Assembly: GCA_003725585.1 (NCBI GenBank)
Contig: RJMB01000001.1
Span: 62,001 to 126,000, forward strand
Reading direction: 5' to 3'
Source: Halostreptopolyspora alba
Lineage (GTDB): Bacteria > Actinomycetota > Actinomycetes > Streptosporangiales > Streptosporangiaceae
Length of the DNA stretch: 64,000 nucleotides
In this document: positions 7,944 to 17,503 of the stretch, in pieces
Layout of the letters: every line of letters starts with the position of its first letter
How positions within the stretch are numbered: the stretch's first letter is position 1
The notes under the pieces: generated by a model
Databases searched by the model: none
Told to the model about the DNA's origin: nothing
What the model saw: the letters and a program-made list of their open reading frames with translations, nothing else
Program-made: the position numbers and the translations under genes

Positions 7944-9809
7944 TCAGTTCCCCTCGACCTGGCTGACGTCGCGCGCGGCCCCCGTTGAGGCCGAGGTGGC
8001 CATGGCGGCGTAGGCCCGTAGCGCGGCGGTGACCGGACGCTCCCGAGCGACGGGACGGAAACCACCGAGCTCCTTGAGCAGCCGCTCGCGGCGCGTGGCC
8101 AACTCGTCCTCGCTCACCTCGACGGTGAGGCCGCGGTTGGGAATGTCGATGCTGATGATGTCGCCGTCCTCGACGAGGGCGATGTCGCCGCCCGCACCGG
8201 CCTCGGGGGAGGCGTGCCCGATGGACAGCCCCGATGTGCCACCCGAGAACCTGCCGTCGGTGACGAGGGCGCACGCCTTACCCAGCCCGCGGCCCTTGAG
8301 GAAGCTCGTGGGGTACAGCATCTCCTGCATCCCCGGGCCGCCCTTGGGACCCTCGTACCGGATCACCACGACGTCGCCCGGCTCGATCCGCTTGTTCAGG
8401 ATCCCGTCGACGGCCTCCTCCTGACTCTCGAAGACCTTGGCCGGACCACGGAAGTTCCACAGGTCCTCCTCGACGCCCGCGGTCTTCACGATCGCCCCGT
8501 CGGGCGCGATGTTGCCGTACAGCACGGCGAGCCCGCCGTCAGCGGTGTAGGCGTTGTCGACCGACCGGATACAGCCGGCCTCGCGGTCGGTGTCCAGACT
8601 CTCCCACCGCACGTCCTGCGAGTAGGCCTTCGTGGTGCGCTTGCCGCCGGGAGCGGCGTGGAACAGCTCGATGGCCTCGGGCAGCGCCGTGCCGGAGGCG
8701 ATGTCCCACTGGGCCAGGTACTCACCCACCGTCTTGCCGTGCACCGTGGGCAACGAGGTGTCGAGCAGCCCGCCCCGGGCCAGCTCGCCGAGGATGGCGG
8801 GGATACCGCCGGCGCGGTGGACGTCCTCGATGTGGTACTCGTCAGAGTTCGGCGCGACCTTGCACAGGCAGGGCACCCGCCGGGAGACCTCGTCGATCTC
8901 GGGGAGGGCGAAGTCCACACCGGCCTCGGTGGCCGCCGCGAGCAGGTGCAGGATGGTGTTGGTGGAACCGCCCATGGCGACGTCCAGAGCCATGGCGTTA
9001 CCGAAGGCCGACGGCGTCGCGATCGACAGCGGCAGCACCGAGTCGTCATCGTTCTCGTAGTAACGCCGCGCGCTCTCGACCACCAGGCGGCCGGCGTCCT
9101 CGTAGAGCTGTTTGCGGGCGACGTGGGTGGCCAGGACGCTCCCGTTACCCGGCAGCGCCAGCCCGATGGCCTCGGTGAGGCAGTTCATCGAGTTGGCGGT
9201 GAACATCCCCGAGCAGGAACCGCAGGTGGGGCAGGCGTTCTCCTCCAGCTCGTCGAGCTCGTCCTGGGAGACACTCTCGTCGGCGGAGGAGATCATCGGA
9301 TTGGTCAGGTTGAGCTTGCGGGTCTTGGTGGCCGTGCCGTCGATGACGGTGACCTTGCCGGCCTCCATGGGCCCGCCCGAGACGAACACCGTCGGGACGT
9401 TCAGCCGCATGGCGGCGATCAGCATGCCCGGTGTGATCTTGTCGCAGTTGGACACGCACACCAGGGCGTCGGCGCAGTGCGCGTTGACCATGTACTCGAC
9501 CGCGTCGGCGATCACCTCGCGGCTGGGCAGTGAGTACAGCATCCCGCCGTGCCCCATGGCGATGCCGTCGTCGACCGCGATGGTGTTGAACTCCCGGGGC
9601 ACACCGCCGGCCTCGCGCACGGCGCCCGACACCACGTCGGCCACCTCGCGGAGGTGGACGTGACCGGGGACGAACTGGGTGAAGCTGTTGGCCACCGCGA
9701 CGATCGGCTTGCCGAAGTCCTCGCGTTCCACACCGGAGGCGCGCATGAGGGCGCGCGCACCGGCCATGTTCCTGCCGTGGGTGACCGTGCGTGAACGAAG
9801 CGCGGGCAT
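7944..9809 (-). CDS. ilvD: Dihydroxy-acid dehydratase
   Basis: 621 residues, full length. It removes water from 2,3-dihydroxy-3-methylbutanoate or -pentanoate to give the 2-oxo acids for valine, leucine and isoleucine; the cofactor is an Fe-S cluster. The cluster ligands lie in [10 protein letters not shown] and [19 protein letters not shown]; the C-terminus carries [19 protein letters not shown], the family signature. The protein starts [24 protein letters not shown], as typical orthologues do. No other ilv gene is nearby, so it is a single-gene locus, as in many actinobacteria. The 213-base upstream gap shows no attenuator or T-box that I can recognise. Confidence 0.97.
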   Translation of the reverse strand: MPALRSRTVTHGRNMAGARALMRASGVEREDFGKPIVAVANSFTQFVPGHVHLREVADVVSGAVREAGGVPREFNTIAVDDGIAMGHGGMLYSLPSREVIADAVEYMVNAHCADALVCVSNCDKITPGMLIAAMRLNVPTVFVSGGPMEAGKVTVIDGTATKTRKLNLTNPMISSADESVSQDELDELEENACPTCGSCSGMFTANSMNCLTEAIGLALPGNGSVLATHVARKQLYEDAGRLVVESARRYYENDDDSVLPLSIATPSAFGNAMALDVAMGGSTNTILHLLAAATEAGVDFALPEIDEVSRRVPCLCKVAPNSDEYHIEDVHRAGGIPAILGELARGGLLDTSLPTVHGKTVGEYLAQWDIASGTALPEAIELFHAAPGGKRTTKAYSQDVRWESLDTDREAGCIRSVDNAYTADGGLAVLYGNIAPDGAIVKTAGVEEDLWNFRGPAKVFESQEEAVDGILNKRIEPGDVVVIRYEGPKGGPGMQEMLYPTSFLKGRGLGKACALVTDGRFSGGTSGLSIGHASPEAGAGGDIALVEDGDIISIDIPNRGLTVEVSEDELATRRERLLKELGGFRPVARERPVTAALRAYAAMATSASTGAARDVSQVEGN

Positions 9810-10022
9810 TGGGCCAGCTCCCGTCGAGACGAACTTGAACCGGGCGCCAAAGGTGGGTCGCAGGCCAAGGTGAGGCCAGGGCTAGGGGGGCCGCGGTGGC
9901 GATGCCCCCGCCTTTGGATATACGGGTCGGTTTCCACCATGGTATCCCCGGACGCGGCTGGCTCGTGTCCGGACCCACCCGAACGGTATACCGGCCGGCG
10001 GCGCCGGCACGGTCCGCCGGGT

Positions 10023-10844
10023 TCAGTAGCGAGGCGGCAGCACGCGCTTGGCGGCCTGGTGGATCTCCTCGATCTCCTCCTCGGAGAGGCGGTCGCGGCC
10101 ACTGCGCAGCCACTTGCGCACCTTGGTTCCGCTGATGATGTCGACGCCGCGCAGGCGGTGACTGTCCCACGGCATTCCCGGCCCGTAGATGGCCAGGGCC
10201 GCCCGGACCTTGATGTCGCGGCCGAGTTCCTCGCTGATGAGCCGTTCGGCGGTGCGGGCCTCCTCCAGGGCCTCGTCGATGCGCTCGTTCTTGGAGAACC
10301 GGCCGTGGTAGAGCTTCTCCAGCTTGTTGCGCAGGGGAAGCCGTTTGTCCCAGGACTCGGAGTCGATGGCGAACGCACCGCGGCGACCGACGATGAAATG
10401 GTCGATCTGCCCGTTTCCGCCGGGGATGCCGCGCGCGTGCAGCACCTGGTACCCGAGCCGCTTCATGACCTTGAGCTGCGCCTCCGTGCGTCGCTGCGCC
10501 GCGGACGGTCTGCGCCAGCGCGGCACCTCGGACTGGCGGCGCGCCGCGCGGACCGTGAAGGCGACGATCGCGGCGGCGGCGAACGTGGCACCGACGCGCC
10601 AGTCGGAGGCGAGCAGGCCCCCGGCCGCGCCGACGAGCGCGGCCAGGCCACCGCGGAGCAGCCAACGCCGGCCGACGTCGGAGTTCACAAGGGCGGCGTA
10701 CTTCCTGCGGCTCGCGGCGGTCGAGTCATCCGAGCCCTTGGAGGCCGCGCTGCCGACGAAGAACGACGCGTGGGCCGCGTCGCGCCTCTCGTCGGGGTCG
10801 TTGGACTGTTGCGGGTCCTGTTCGACGCTGGTTGCCGTTTCCAC
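10023..10844 (-). CDS. NERD (nuclease-related) domain membrane protein
   Basis: 273 residues. Residues 1-50 are polar; two short hydrophobic helices at about 60-100 (WLLRGGLAALVGAAGGLLAS, FAAAAIVAFTV) anchor it in the membrane; the NERD domain occupies about 120-215 with GIPGGNGQIDHFIVGRRGAFAIDSESW, the core of this restriction-endonuclease-like fold, in which the Asp of IDH and the following D/E are the expected metal ligands. The biochemical role of NERD proteins is not settled. The start is GTG 10844; a -10-like TACCCT ends seven bases before it, pointing to a leaderless mRNA. Confidence 0.8.
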   Translation of the reverse strand: METATSVEQDPQQSNDPDERRDAAHASFFVGSAASKGSDDSTAASRRKYAALVNSDVGRRWLLRGGLAALVGAAGGLLASDWRVGATFAAAAIVAFTVRAARRQSEVPRWRRPSAAQRRTEAQLKVMKRLGYQVLHARGIPGGNGQIDHFIVGRRGAFAIDSESWDKRLPLRNKLEKLYHGRFSKNERIDEALEEARTAERLISEELGRDIKVRAALAIYGPGMPWDSHRLRGVDIISGTKVRKWLRSGRDRLSEEEIEEIHQAAKRVLPPRY

Positions 10845-10851
10845 GCTCGAA

Positions 10852-10857
10852 AGGGTA
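10852..10857 (-). promoter_or_regulatory. -10 element for leaderless NERD-protein transcript
   Basis: On the minus strand TACCCT (TAnnnT) is followed by seven bases and then GTG 10844. No Shine-Dalgarno lies between. This is the usual geometry of leaderless actinobacterial genes. The -35 is not obvious. Confidence 0.5.
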
Positions 10858-10950
10858 GTTGGCCCGGCGCACGCGTCCTAGTCCTTCGAATCTCACACTT
10901 GTCTTCCCTTCGGTGGGTGGAATGTCACGTGTTGTGAAATTCGAATGCGG

Positions 10951-10966
10951 GAATGATTACTCATTC
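10951..10966. repeat. Short inverted repeat in an AT-rich intergenic patch
   Basis: GAATGA-TTAC-TCATTC is a perfect 6-4-6 inverted repeat inside an unusually AT-rich patch (about 10925-10970) between the divergent NERD and amidase genes. It could be an operator for either gene. Confidence 0.35.
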
Positions 10967-11021
10967 AGCTTCTCTGGAGATGTCCGCGCCCAGTCTCGCC
11001 GCGTACCGGGGCGCGCCCCGC

Positions 11022-11027
11022 TAGTCT
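11022..11027 (+). promoter_or_regulatory. -10 element for leaderless amidase transcript
   Basis: TAGTCT is followed by six bases and the ATG at 11034, with no Shine-Dalgarno between. The spacing places the transcription start at or next to the start codon. Confidence 0.5.
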
Positions 11028-11033
11028 CGCCGT

Positions 11034-12458
11034 ATGAGCCAGATCCACGATCTCACCGCGACCGAGCTGGTGGAGCGGGTGCGGCGTCGCGAGCTGTCGC
11101 CGGTGGAGATCACCGACCACTTTCTGGACCGGATCGCCCGGCACGACCGCACCCTCGGCGCCTTTATCACGGTCACGGAAGAATCCGCGCGAGAGCAGGC
11201 CCGGAAAGCGGAGAATCGGGTGCTTGGCGACACGCCGGGGGAGCTGCCCCCTCTGTTGGGTGTCCCGGTACCGATCAAGGACCTCGACCCGCTCGCCGGG
11301 GTGCGCCACACCGCTGGCTCGGTCATCCACGCCGACCGTGTCGCCGAGGTGGACGCCGCCTTCGTCACCGCGCTGCGGGAGGCCGGGGCGGTATTCCCGG
11401 GAAAGACGAACACCCCCGAGTTCGGGTCGCCCTGTTACACCGAGAACGACATCGCCCCGCCCGCCCGCGGCCCCTGGAACCTGGACCGCTCGGCGGGGGG
11501 ATCCAGTGGTGGCTCCGCGACCGCCGTGGCCGGTGGTCTGGCGCCGGTCGCCCAGGGCAGCGACGGTGGCGGCTCGATCCGCATCCCCGCGAGCGCGTGC
11601 GGGATCTACGGCCTCAAGCCCACCCGCGGACGGATCTCGGGGGCACCCCTCACCCCCGACCTCCTCGGCCTGGCCACCGCCGGTCCGCTCACCCGCTCCG
11701 TGAGCGACGCCGCCCTGCTCCTCGACGTGATGGCCGTCAACCGGGCCGGCGACTACTTCACCGCGCCGCCACTGGGCGCGGGCGAGACCTTCCGTGACCA
11801 CGCCCGGCGTGATCCCGGACGGCTGCGTGTAGCCCGGTTCGCCACACCGCCACCAACCGGTGTCGAGGTCCATCCGGAGGTGGCCGCCGGATACGAGGCG
11901 GCGACCGAGCTGCTCGTCCGGCTGGGCCACGACGTGGAGGAGATCACGCCGCCCTTCGACGCCTCCATCGTCGAGGACTTCCGTACCATCTGGGCCGCGA
12001 TGGCGATCGCCACCCCGCTGCCCGGCGGAAGCGAGCCCCGCCTGCGCCCCATCAACCGCTGGCTTCGCGAACAGGCCACGGGCACCACGCTCGAGCGGTA
12101 CATGCGAGCGACCATCCGGTTGCAGCAGCGGGTGAGGGAGGCGCTGCCGGCGATGCTGGACTACGACGCGGTCCTCACCCCCACCCTCGCCCAGCCTCCC
12201 GTACCGGTCGGCCACTTCGAGGCCGAACCCGAGGAGGAACTCCGCCGAATGGAGCGGTTCACGCCGTTCACGTCGATGTTCAACATCACCGGCCAACCCT
12301 CGGTCAGCGTTCCGCTGCACTGGTCCGACGAGGGTCTTCCGGTCGGTGTCATGCTGTCGGGGCGCATGGGTGGCGAGCCGACACTGCTCTCGCTGTCCGC
12401 GCAACTCGAGGCGGCCCATCCCTGGACACACCGGACCCCGCCCATCTGGCACCGGTAA
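11034..12458 (+). CDS. Amidase (amidase signature family)
   Basis: 474 residues, the normal length of a stand-alone amidase signature enzyme. The Ser-cisSer-Lys triad is visible: Lys82 in VPIKDLDP, the cis-Ser in GGSSGGSA at about 155, and the nucleophile Ser181 in GSDGGGSIRIP. These enzymes hydrolyse carboxamides to acid and ammonia. The N-terminus reads LTATELVERVRRRELSPVEIT, standard for the family. It lacks the neighbours gatC and gatB, so it is probably not GatA but a general amidase; the substrate is unknown. It is divergent from the NERD gene across about 190 bases. Confidence 0.92.
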   Translation: MSQIHDLTATELVERVRRRELSPVEITDHFLDRIARHDRTLGAFITVTEESAREQARKAENRVLGDTPGELPPLLGVPVPIKDLDPLAGVRHTAGSVIHADRVAEVDAAFVTALREAGAVFPGKTNTPEFGSPCYTENDIAPPARGPWNLDRSAGGSSGGSATAVAGGLAPVAQGSDGGGSIRIPASACGIYGLKPTRGRISGAPLTPDLLGLATAGPLTRSVSDAALLLDVMAVNRAGDYFTAPPLGAGETFRDHARRDPGRLRVARFATPPPTGVEVHPEVAAGYEAATELLVRLGHDVEEITPPFDASIVEDFRTIWAAMAIATPLPGGSEPRLRPINRWLREQATGTTLERYMRATIRLQQRVREALPAMLDYDAVLTPTLAQPPVPVGHFEAEPEEELRRMERFTPFTSMFNITGQPSVSVPLHWSDEGLPVGVMLSGRMGGEPTLLSLSAQLEAAHPWTHRTPPIWHR

Positions 12459-12600
12459 CCGCCGCGGCCGTCCCGACCACGGCACGTAACCCCGGCCGGA
12501 CCCCCGCTTGGGGACGGTCCCCGGCGGTGCGCCGCGGAACGTGGGTTACGGGCATGGCGCGCCTGTGTGGTCCGTGCTGTATACGGCATGATCAGTTGCT

Positions 12601-14676
12601 GTGAGTGATGTGGAGCTGACCCGTCTGGCACAGGAGCACGCGGTGGCCACGGAGTACCGCGACTGGCGCGGCCACACGGTGCGGGTGGGGGCCGACACCC
12701 TCAGATGCGTTCTCACCGCCCTTGGCCTGGACGTCTCCGACCCCAAAGCCGCGCTCAGGGAGCACCGCGAACGCGAGGCGCGCCGGCTGCTCCCACCCGC
12801 GGTCGTCACCCGGCACGGGCACCCGCCGCGGCCCCCCACGCCCGGCCGCGCCGGAGGCGACACCGGGCCAGAGACGTGGGTGGAACTGGACGACGGCGCA
12901 CGGCTGGACCCCGGGCCCGACCTGCCACTCGGGGTGCACCTGCTGCACGCCGAGCGCGGCGGCGCCCGGGAACGTTGCCCACTGCTCGTCGTCCCCGACC
13001 GGCTGGATCCCGGCTCCGTCCTGGGCGGGGACCGCCAGTGGGGGCTCATGCTGCAGCTCTACTCGTTGCGCTCGCGGGCCTCATGGGGGATCGGTGACCT
13101 CCGCGACCTCGCCGAGCTGGCGGACTGGAGCGCGCGCGACCTGGGCGCCGGGTTCACCGCCATCAACCCGGTGCACGCCACCGAACCCGTACCCCCGATC
13201 GAACCCTCGCCGTACCTGCCGGTCAGCCGCCGCTACGCGAGCCCCCTGTTCATCCGGATCGAGGACGTTCCCGAGTACGCGCGCCTGGAGCCCGAGCGGC
13301 GGGAGGAGATCCAACGCATGGCCCGCCCGCTGCGCGAACAGGGCCGCACCGCCGACCTGCTCGACCGTGACGCGGTGTGGCGGGCCAAACGCGCCGCGCT
13401 GGCGATCCTGTTCGACGCGCCCCGAACCCCCGAACGCCACGCCGCATACCAGGCTTTCCTGGAGCGTGAGGGCGTCTCGCTGGTGGAGTTCGCCACCTGG
13501 AGCGCTCTCGCCGAGGAGCACGGCACCGACTACCGCTGTTGGCCCTCCCGGCTGCGCGACGTGTCCTCCGACGCCGTTGGAGCGGAGGCGCTGCGACGCT
13601 GGCCCGAGGTCGAGTTCCACCGTTGGATGCAGTGGATCCTCGACGAGCAGCTCGCCTCGGCGCACGTGAGCGCGCGCACCGCCGGTATGCCGGTGGGGAT
13701 CCTGCACGATGTCGCCGTCGGGGTGCAGCCCGGCGGAGCCGAGGCGTGGATGTACAGCCAAGCCCTGGCCTCCGGGGTGACCGTGGGTGCCCCACCCGAC
13801 GAGTTCAACCAGCGGGGCCAGGACTGGGCGCAACCACCCTGGCACCCGACCCGCCTCGCCGAGTACGGCTACGGCCCGTTCCGGCAGGTCCTCCGGCAGG
13901 CCATGCGGCACGCCGGTGGGATCAGGGCCGACCACGCCGCGGGACTGTTCCGGCTGTGGTGGGTTCCCGAGGGCGCCTCCCCGGACCAGGGGACCTACGT
14001 GCGTTACGACCACGAGGGGATGGTCGGCGCGCTCGCCCTGACCGCCTGGGAGACCGGTTCGCTCGTGGTGGGCGAGGACCTCGGGACGGTGGAGCCGTGG
14101 GTCCGGGACCACCTCACACAGCGCGGCGTCCTCGGCACGTCGGTGCTGTGGTTCGAGCGCCACGACGACGGCAGCCCGCGCCGTCCCGAGGAGTGGCGCC
14201 GTGACTGTCTGGCGACGGTGGCCACCCACGACCTGCCGCCGGTCGCCTCCTACCTGTCATCGGAGCACATCGAGCTGCGCGAACGGCTCGGACTGCTCCA
14301 GCGGCCGGCCCACGAGGAGCGCGCCGTGGCCGAGCGGCTGGTGCGTTCGTGGTGCGCGGTCCTGGTCGAACTCGGTGAGCTTTCCCCGGAGACCGATCCC
14401 GCCTCCGAACCGGCCGCGGTGGTGCGGGCGCTGCACGGCTACCTGGCCCGAACTCCGGCCCGGATGGTCGGCGTGGCCCTCACCGACGTGGTGGGGGACC
14501 GCCGGATGCAGAACCAACCGGGGACCACCGACGAGTACCCGAACTGGCGCATCCCCCTGACCAACGCGGAGGGGGAGCCGGTGCTGCTCGACGAACTCAT
14601 CGCCGACCCGTTCCTCACGGCCTCGGTCCGGCGCGCGCTACGCCCACTGCTGGACCACACCTCCATCGAGGGGTGA
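12601..14676 (+). CDS. malQ: 4-alpha-glucanotransferase (amylomaltase)
   Basis: 691 residues, GH77. It transfers alpha-1,4-glucan segments between malto-oligosaccharides and serves maltose and glycogen breakdown. Residues 1-140 form the extra N-terminal domain found in actinobacterial and proteobacterial MalQ; the catalytic barrel follows with LQLYSLRSRASWGIGDL, NPVHA, SPYLPVSRRYASPLFI, the nucleophile Asp444 in RADHAAGLFRLWWVPEG, the acid/base in VVGEDLGTV and the third acid in ATHDLPP. Translation begins at GTG 12601; there is no clear Shine-Dalgarno and an AT-rich TATACGGCATGAT patch lies just upstream, so the mRNA may be leaderless. Converges on pepN with only 33 bases between stops. Confidence 0.95.
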   Translation: MSDVELTRLAQEHAVATEYRDWRGHTVRVGADTLRCVLTALGLDVSDPKAALREHREREARRLLPPAVVTRHGHPPRPPTPGRAGGDTGPETWVELDDGARLDPGPDLPLGVHLLHAERGGARERCPLLVVPDRLDPGSVLGGDRQWGLMLQLYSLRSRASWGIGDLRDLAELADWSARDLGAGFTAINPVHATEPVPPIEPSPYLPVSRRYASPLFIRIEDVPEYARLEPERREEIQRMARPLREQGRTADLLDRDAVWRAKRAALAILFDAPRTPERHAAYQAFLEREGVSLVEFATWSALAEEHGTDYRCWPSRLRDVSSDAVGAEALRRWPEVEFHRWMQWILDEQLASAHVSARTAGMPVGILHDVAVGVQPGGAEAWMYSQALASGVTVGAPPDEFNQRGQDWAQPPWHPTRLAEYGYGPFRQVLRQAMRHAGGIRADHAAGLFRLWWVPEGASPDQGTYVRYDHEGMVGALALTAWETGSLVVGEDLGTVEPWVRDHLTQRGVLGTSVLWFERHDDGSPRRPEEWRRDCLATVATHDLPPVASYLSSEHIELRERLGLLQRPAHEERAVAERLVRSWCAVLVELGELSPETDPASEPAAVVRALHGYLARTPARMVGVALTDVVGDRRMQNQPGTTDEYPNWRIPLTNAEGEPVLLDELIADPFLTASVRRALRPLLDHTSIEG

Positions 14677-14709
14677 GGGGGAAGTGGTGAACACCCCCTC
14701 CACCGCCGG

Positions 14710-17268
14710 TCAGCGTTGGCCCGCCGCCCGGTCGGCCCCCTGGGCGCGCAGCGCCCGCTCGACCCCCGCGCGGCCCTCGATCAGCAACCGGCGCAGCGCC
14801 GGCGGTGGGTTCTCGGCCTCGATGTAGGCGTCGGTCCGACGCAGGGTCTCCTCCTCGACCAGGTGGCCGGGGTAGGCGATCTCGGCGAAGGACTGCGCGA
14901 ACTCGCCGGTCCAGTTCTGCCACGCCTCACCGAGCAGCGCGAAGTAGCTGTCGACGTAGGGCCGGTACAGTTCGCGGTGCGCCGGCTCGGTGAGCCCACC
15001 CAACGTGGCGCGGAACTCGGTGTTGGCCATCTCGGTGGCCAACCTGATCCGGTCCCACGCCTGGGCCTTGGCCTCCGGTGTCGGGATCGCCGCCCGGCAG
15101 CCGGCGGCCTGGCGCTCGCCCGTCGCGGTGGGGTCGAGGTCGAGCTCGGCGGCGATCTCCTTCTCCCCGGCCTTGCCCCGCGCCACCAGCCGGCGCAGCA
15201 GGCTCCAGCGGAGATCGGTGTCGATCTCGAGCCCGTCGACCGTGATGGCGCCGTCGAGCAGGCCCTGTAGCAGCGACAAGTGCTCGTTGTCGGCGGCCGC
15301 GTCCGCGAAACCGTGCGCGTAGGCCAGCTGCAGGTCGCTCCCCGGCTCCGCGGTGGTGAGCAGATCGCGCAGCCGTCCCGCCAGCAGCGAGAACCCGGTG
15401 TCGCGCCATTCGGGAGCGGCGTAGTTGTACAGCGCCGAGACCGCCTGGCGGAGCAGCATCTGCGTCACCGAGACGTCGCTCATGTGGCCGATCCCCGAGA
15501 CCACGAGTTGGACGTAGTCCCGCGCCGCCATCTCCGCGTCGCGGGTCATGTCCCAGGCGGCGGAGAAGCACAGCGCGCGGGGAAGCGACTCCCGGATCTC
15601 GCCGACCCCGTCGACCACCGTGCGCATCGACCGCTCGTCGAGTCGGATCTTGGTGAAGGTGAGGTCGTCGTCGTTGACCAGTACGAGGTCGGGCTGGGCC
15701 GTTCCCACCAGGTCCGGGACCTCGGTGCGCTCACCGGTGACGTCCAGCTCGACGCGCTCGCGGCGCACGATGCCCTCGTCGGTGCGGTCGTAGAGGCCGA
15801 TCGCGAGCCGGTGCGACCGCAACGTGGGGTGCTCGGGGGCCGCCTCCTGTAGCACCGCGAAACGGGTGAAACAGCCGGAGGCGTCGACCTCGAAGTCCGG
15901 GCGCATCGTGTTCACGCCCGCGGTCTCCAGCCATTCGCGCGACCACGTGGTCAGCTCGCGCCCGGAGGCGTGTTCGAGCTGGCGCAGCAGGTCGCCCAGC
16001 TCGGTGTTACCCCAGGCGTGCTCCTTGAAGTACTCGCGCACGCCCGCGAAGAAGGCGTCCACCCCGACATAGGCGACGAGCTGCTTGAGCACCGAGGCGC
16101 CCTTGGCGTAGGTGATGCCGTCGAAGTTGACCTCGACGGCCTGCATGTCGGGAATGTCGGCCGCGATCGGGTGGGTGGAGGGAAGCTGGTCCTGGCGCAG
16201 CGCCCACGCCTTCTCGATGTTGGCGAAAGTGGTCCACGCGTCCGTCCACTTGGTCGCCGCGGCCTGGGAGTGCACGCTGGCGTAGGTCGCGAAGGACTCG
16301 TTGAGCCAGAGATCGTCCCACCAGCGCATGGTGACCAGGTCACCGAACCACATGTGCGCCATCTCGTGCAGGATGGTCTCGGCGCGTCGCTCGTAGCGCG
16401 CGTCGGTCACCCGGGAGCGGAAGACGTAGTCCTCCAGGAACGTGACGGCGCCGGCGTTCTCCATGGCCCCGGCGTTGAACTCCGGGACGAACAGCTGGTC
16501 GTACTTGTCGAACGGATACCGCAGCCCGAAGACCCGGTGGTAGAAGTCGAAGCCCTGCTTGGTGACCTCCAGGATCGCCTCCGCGTCGAGGTGCTCGGCG
16601 AGTGAGGCGCGGCAGAACACACCCAGCGGTATCCCGTCGTGCTCGTCGCGGACCACGTGGTACGGGCCGGCGATCAGCGCCGTGATGTAGGTGGACACCG
16701 GCGGGGTCGGCGGGAAGTGCCACCGCGTCCTGGGGTCCTCACCCGCGGTGCCCTCGACCGGGATCCCGGCGACGTCCGGGGCGGAGTTCGAGACGACCAC
16801 GAAGTCGGCCGGGGCGAACACCTGGAGCTCGAACCGCGCCTTGAGGTCGGGCTGGTCGAAGCAGGCGTACATCCGGTGCGCGTCGGCGGTCTCGAACTGC
16901 GTGTACAGGTAGGTGCCGCCGTCGACCGGGTCCACGAAGCGGTGCAGCCCCTCTCCGGTGCGCATGTAGGCGGCGTCGGCCAGCACCCGCAGCTCGTTGT
17001 GGGCCTGGAGGCCGGGCAGGGTGATGCGCTCGCCGTCGAACACCTTGGCGGGATCGAGCTCGCCTCCGTTGAGCGTGATGGTGTGCACCGTCGGCGCGAC
17101 CAACTCGATGAAGGTGGTGGCGCCCGGCTCGGAGCAGTCGAAGCGAACCGTCGTCGTGGACTGGAACGTCTGGTCGCTCTGGGAGAGGTCGAGCTCGACG
17201 TCGTAGGAGGAGACGTCGAGGATTCGCGCGCGCTCCCGCGCCTCGTCGCGTGTCAGGTTGCCCGCCAC
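14710..17268 (-). CDS. pepN: Aminopeptidase N (M1 family zinc metallopeptidase)
   Basis: 852 residues. It removes N-terminal amino acids from peptides in the cytoplasm. The M1 exopeptidase motif GAMENAGAVTF binds the substrate amino terminus; the zinc site is H301-E302-x-x-H305 with Glu324 in WLNESFATY. The C-terminal half (about 530-840) is the ERAP1-like helical domain typical of the actinobacterial and eukaryotic type. The start is GTG 17268, with GGGAG eight bases upstream. It is divergent from the reductase homologue at 17504 across 235 bases. Confidence 0.95.
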   Translation of the reverse strand: MAGNLTRDEARERARILDVSSYDVELDLSQSDQTFQSTTTVRFDCSEPGATTFIELVAPTVHTITLNGGELDPAKVFDGERITLPGLQAHNELRVLADAAYMRTGEGLHRFVDPVDGGTYLYTQFETADAHRMYACFDQPDLKARFELQVFAPADFVVVSNSAPDVAGIPVEGTAGEDPRTRWHFPPTPPVSTYITALIAGPYHVVRDEHDGIPLGVFCRASLAEHLDAEAILEVTKQGFDFYHRVFGLRYPFDKYDQLFVPEFNAGAMENAGAVTFLEDYVFRSRVTDARYERRAETILHEMAHMWFGDLVTMRWWDDLWLNESFATYASVHSQAAATKWTDAWTTFANIEKAWALRQDQLPSTHPIAADIPDMQAVEVNFDGITYAKGASVLKQLVAYVGVDAFFAGVREYFKEHAWGNTELGDLLRQLEHASGRELTTWSREWLETAGVNTMRPDFEVDASGCFTRFAVLQEAAPEHPTLRSHRLAIGLYDRTDEGIVRRERVELDVTGERTEVPDLVGTAQPDLVLVNDDDLTFTKIRLDERSMRTVVDGVGEIRESLPRALCFSAAWDMTRDAEMAARDYVQLVVSGIGHMSDVSVTQMLLRQAVSALYNYAAPEWRDTGFSLLAGRLRDLLTTAEPGSDLQLAYAHGFADAAADNEHLSLLQGLLDGAITVDGLEIDTDLRWSLLRRLVARGKAGEKEIAAELDLDPTATGERQAAGCRAAIPTPEAKAQAWDRIRLATEMANTEFRATLGGLTEPAHRELYRPYVDSYFALLGEAWQNWTGEFAQSFAEIAYPGHLVEEETLRRTDAYIEAENPPPALRRLLIEGRAGVERALRAQGADRAAGQR

Positions 17269-17401
17269 GTCCTGCTCCCTTCACGGCCGGCGTCCTCGCT
17301 GGCCGGAATCGCTGTTGGTCGGCCGCGCGCTCGGGCACGCGGTGACAAGGCCCTACTGACCCTGACTGTCGTCCGGTCTCGATCCTGCCACGCATCCTCG
17401 C

Positions 17402-17427
17402 GGAATGCGGAACCCGGCGAACCGGTT
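17402..17427 (+). promoter_or_regulatory. SigR/SigH-type promoter (thiol-oxidative stress)
   Basis: GGAAT at 17402-17406, exactly 18 bases, then GTT at 17425-17427: the published consensus for SigR of Streptomyces and SigH of Mycobacterium. It lies 76 bases upstream of a homologue of Rv2466c, which is a known SigH-regulon member, so the match is unlikely to be chance. Confidence 0.75.
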
Positions 17428-17503
17428 GGGAACGGGCGTAGCGCCATATACGGCGACCAGCGCGACGGACGCCACCAGAGGGCCCGACGAGGAGGATACG
17501 AGG

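Noticed and set aside
9145-10665. Long minus-strand open frame of 506 codons overlapping ilvD and the NERD gene
   Set aside because: It is an Arg/Pro/Gly-rich shadow frame of two well-supported genes, typical of high-G+C DNA.
11034-12458. Amidase as GatA of the tRNA-dependent amidotransferase
   Set aside because: gatC and gatB are not adjacent and the sequence around the triad is of the general amidase type.
10965-12485. Minus-strand open frame of 506 codons opposite the amidase
   Set aside because: Lies fully antisense to a canonical amidase and has no family resemblance.
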